Source: Methylococcaceae bacterium (GTDB taxonomy: Bacteria > Pseudomonadota > Gammaproteobacteria > Methylococcales > Methylomonadaceae). From it: DNA of 64,000 nt. How positions within the stretch are numbered: the stretch's first letter is position 1; each line of letters begins with the position of its first letter. The translations under genes were made by a program, and so were the position numbers. The notes beneath the pieces were generated by a model. The model was not told the origin of the DNA. It worked only from the letters and a program-made list of their open reading frames with translations, and made no database searches. This document shows positions 63,770 through 64,000 of the stretch, piece after piece. The DNA lies in contig JAUYBL010000025.1 of assembly GCA_030693065.1 (NCBI GenBank), positions 87,241 to 151,240 of the forward strand, read 5' to 3'.

Positions 63770-64000
63770 GCGGGAGGGCGTTTCCGGCCTACTGCGTATT
63801 CCGATCAAAACCACCACTGATTCCGATACAAACCCAGCCAGATTTTGGACGCCTTTGATCGGCCATTATGTGAAGTTTCCTTTTATGTATAGTGCTGTTG
63901 TCGCGAGCGAGACAGCATCAGGTTTGGAAGCCTATATTCCGCTCACGAGCTTTACATAATTACAGCGATTTCAAGAACTGAAGCAAAGAGTCCGGAGCAG
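63770..64000. mobile_element. Possible edge of an IS21-like insertion element (tentative)
   Basis: After the DUF3999 stop the sequence has two direct copies of ATTCCGAT (63798-63805 and 63820-63827), 22 bases apart. They are embedded in CTGCGTATTCCGATC and CACTGATTCCGATAC. Such spaced ATTCCG repeats occur in the terminal regions of some IS21-type elements upstream of istA. No transposase gene is visible inside the window, so this is only a pointer to what may lie past the right edge. Confidence 0.25.

Overview
The window comes from a gammaproteobacterium of moderate GC content. The best guess is an aquatic, methanotroph-like member of the Methylococcales. This rests on gene order (fliLMNOPQR-flhBAF, leuCDB-asd-fimV, rluC-HAD-sppA, divergent rne), family-level protein similarity, and PEP-CTERM-type sorting tails of the kind common in that group. 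No methane or methanol oxidation gene lies in the window, so the order-level assignment is an inference. I see no tRNA, rRNA, CRISPR array, prophage or complete insertion sequence.

Layout. (1) Positions 1-9030, minus strand: the flagellar export and switch operon fliL-M-N-O-P-Q-R-flhB-flhA-flhF (flhF runs off the left edge), led by a consensus sigma-54 promoter. (2) 9500-17270: flagellin region. It holds a small YjfB-type protein with its own sigma-28 promoter, a sigma-54-driven flagellin, a Maf-type flagellin glycosyltransferase, and on the opposite strand a second, sigma-28-driven flagellin followed by flaG-fliD-fliS-fliT. (3) 17380-25550, minus strand: ten tightly overlapping genes for making and modifying a pseudaminic-acid-type nonulosonate (pseB, pseC, pseF, methylase, PIG-L deacetylase, pseG, pseI, hexapeptide acyltransferase, wbqC-like, methyltransferase). 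They presumably supply the sugar that Maf transfers to flagellin. (4) 25790-33320, minus strand: adk, leuC, leuD, leuB, asd and fimV. (5) 33470-46700: housekeeping genes (DUF1415, a RibD-C reductase, a PhoPQ-like system with a PepSY protein, sppA, a HAD phosphatase, rluC, rne, dnaE). (6) 46940-49810, minus strand: a small secreted protein with a duplicated motif, then an SsuABC/TauABC-like ABC transporter. (7) 49806-53380: three PEP-CTERM-type surface proteins behind a sigma-54 promoter and a GEMM-type cyclic-dinucleotide riboswitch. (8) 53660-63740: D-Ala-D-Ala carboxypeptidase, pntAB, a DNA-deoxyinosine glycosylase, a membrane-anchored TIR protein, and a DUF2339/DUF3999 pair. The last 250 bases carry short repeats that may mark the edge of an insertion element.

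A theme is the choice between swimming and surface life. Flagellin genes are split between sigma-54 and sigma-28 control, flagellin is probably glycosylated with a methylated nonulosonate, and the PEP-CTERM cluster combines sigma-54 with what looks like cyclic-di-GMP sensing. The two leading PEP-CTERM proteins are distant paralogues. Each has histidine as the predicted first mature residue and two further conserved histidines, which suggests a metal site. Several small palindromic or MITE-like elements sit in the gaps, one of them at the 5' end of fliO.
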